Assembly: GCA_003695505.1 (NCBI GenBank)
Contig: RFIY01000151.1
Span: 1-6,633 of the forward strand
DNA length: 6,633 bases
Reading direction: 5' to 3'
Source of the DNA: Candidatus Dadabacteria bacterium
Lineage (GTDB): Bacteria; J088
Made by a program: the position numbers and the translations under genes. Position 1 is the stretch's first letter. Each line of letters begins with the position of its first letter. Shown here piece after piece: positions 6,421 through 6,633 of this stretch. The notes beneath the pieces were generated by a model that saw only the letters and a list, made by a program, of their open reading frames with translations, was not told where the DNA came from and made no database searches.

Positions 6421-6633
6421 TGAACGTGCGGCGATCTCGGCGCGAATGGCTGACGGCTGGCGGACTGTTTGTGGCGACTGTCCTGTCAGCGACATTTGCG
6501 GGTTTCCTGCAGCAATTGTCGCCGGAAGCCCTGAACGCTGCGAATGGTTCGTTGTGGCGGGCGTGGGCTGCCGACCCGCTCGGGGGTGTGCCGTTCAGCG
6601 CGACGCTGCTGTGCATTCTGCTCACGCATGAAC
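6420..6633 (+). CDS. Probable M50 (site-2 protease) family membrane metalloprotease, N-terminal 71 codons only
   Basis: The reading frame starts at the ATG that shares one base with the upstream stop (TGATG) and runs off the right edge. Visible: a basic start (MNVRRSRREW), a first hydrophobic segment at about 11-30, a loop, then a second hydrophobic stretch at 55-69 reading GVPFSATLLCILLTHE. The last two complete codons are His-Glu, and the single remaining base is C, compatible with leucine. In M50 proteases the zinc site is HExxH, commonly HELGH, at the end of a transmembrane helix of the form LLxILLxHELGHY, preceded by a G-x-P-F/Y-like segment. The match to that context is good, but the second histidine and the NPDG/LDG motif are outside, so the family is inferred. 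Such enzymes cut substrates within the membrane. Coupling to the exporter genes suggests a shared task, possibly processing of an exported or membrane substrate. Confidence 0.6.
   Translation, partial: MNVRRSRREWLTAGGLFVATVLSATFAGFLQQLSPEALNAANGSLWRAWAADPLGGVPFSATLLCILLTHE

Noticed and set aside
4990-6495. Open frame of 501 codons on the minus strand, antisense to the second exporter gene
   Set aside because: Same reasons: no domain, skewed composition, and full overlap with a well-supported gene.
6413-6631. Alternative plus-strand frame starting with GTG at 6413
   Set aside because: The product has no hydrophobic segments or motifs, and it competes with the frame from 6420, which has a properly spaced ribosome binding site and the membrane-protease-like pattern.

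Overview
The window reads as a GC-rich (roughly 60% by eye) chromosomal segment from a Gram-negative bacterium. The gene order lptC-lptA-lptB-rpoN is the classic proteobacterial arrangement and points to a proteobacterium, most likely gamma-like; I cannot place it more closely. Almost every base is coding, and no mobile element, tRNA, rRNA or CRISPR array is visible.

Left half, minus strand (1-2742): a tightly packed operon transcribed leftward, lptC > lptA > lptB > rpoN. The first three genes encode parts of the lipopolysaccharide transport machine: the periplasmic/inner-membrane LptC-like protein, the periplasmic bridge protein LptA and the cytoplasmic ATPase LptB. The last is the start of the sigma-54 gene, which runs off the left edge after 347 codons. 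Neighbouring reading frames overlap by 4, 4 and 1 bases, so translation is probably coupled. kdsC, which precedes lptC in Escherichia coli, is absent here.

Centre (2743-2854): a 112-base divergent intergenic region that must carry the promoters of both operons. It holds a 14-base palindrome next to the ribosome binding site of the rightward operon. I could not identify convincing -35/-10 boxes.

Right half, plus strand (2855-6633): a rightward operon of two half-size ABC exporters (592 and 596 residues, MdlA/MdlB-like), followed by a membrane protein cut by the right edge. The overlaps are 4 bases and 1 base. The two ATPase halves are complementary. The first lacks the catalytic glutamate but has a perfect signature motif; the second has the glutamate but a degenerate signature. 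Together they would form an asymmetric heterodimer with one working and one degenerate ATP site. The third gene ends in the window with a hydrophobic stretch running into His-Glu, as at the start of the HExxH zinc site of M50 site-2 proteases.

Most of this is housekeeping. The parts most worth following up are the apparent exporter-plus-intramembrane-protease operon, a perfect 14-base-arm inverted repeat inside the first exporter gene, and the unusual N-terminal region of the sigma-54 protein.
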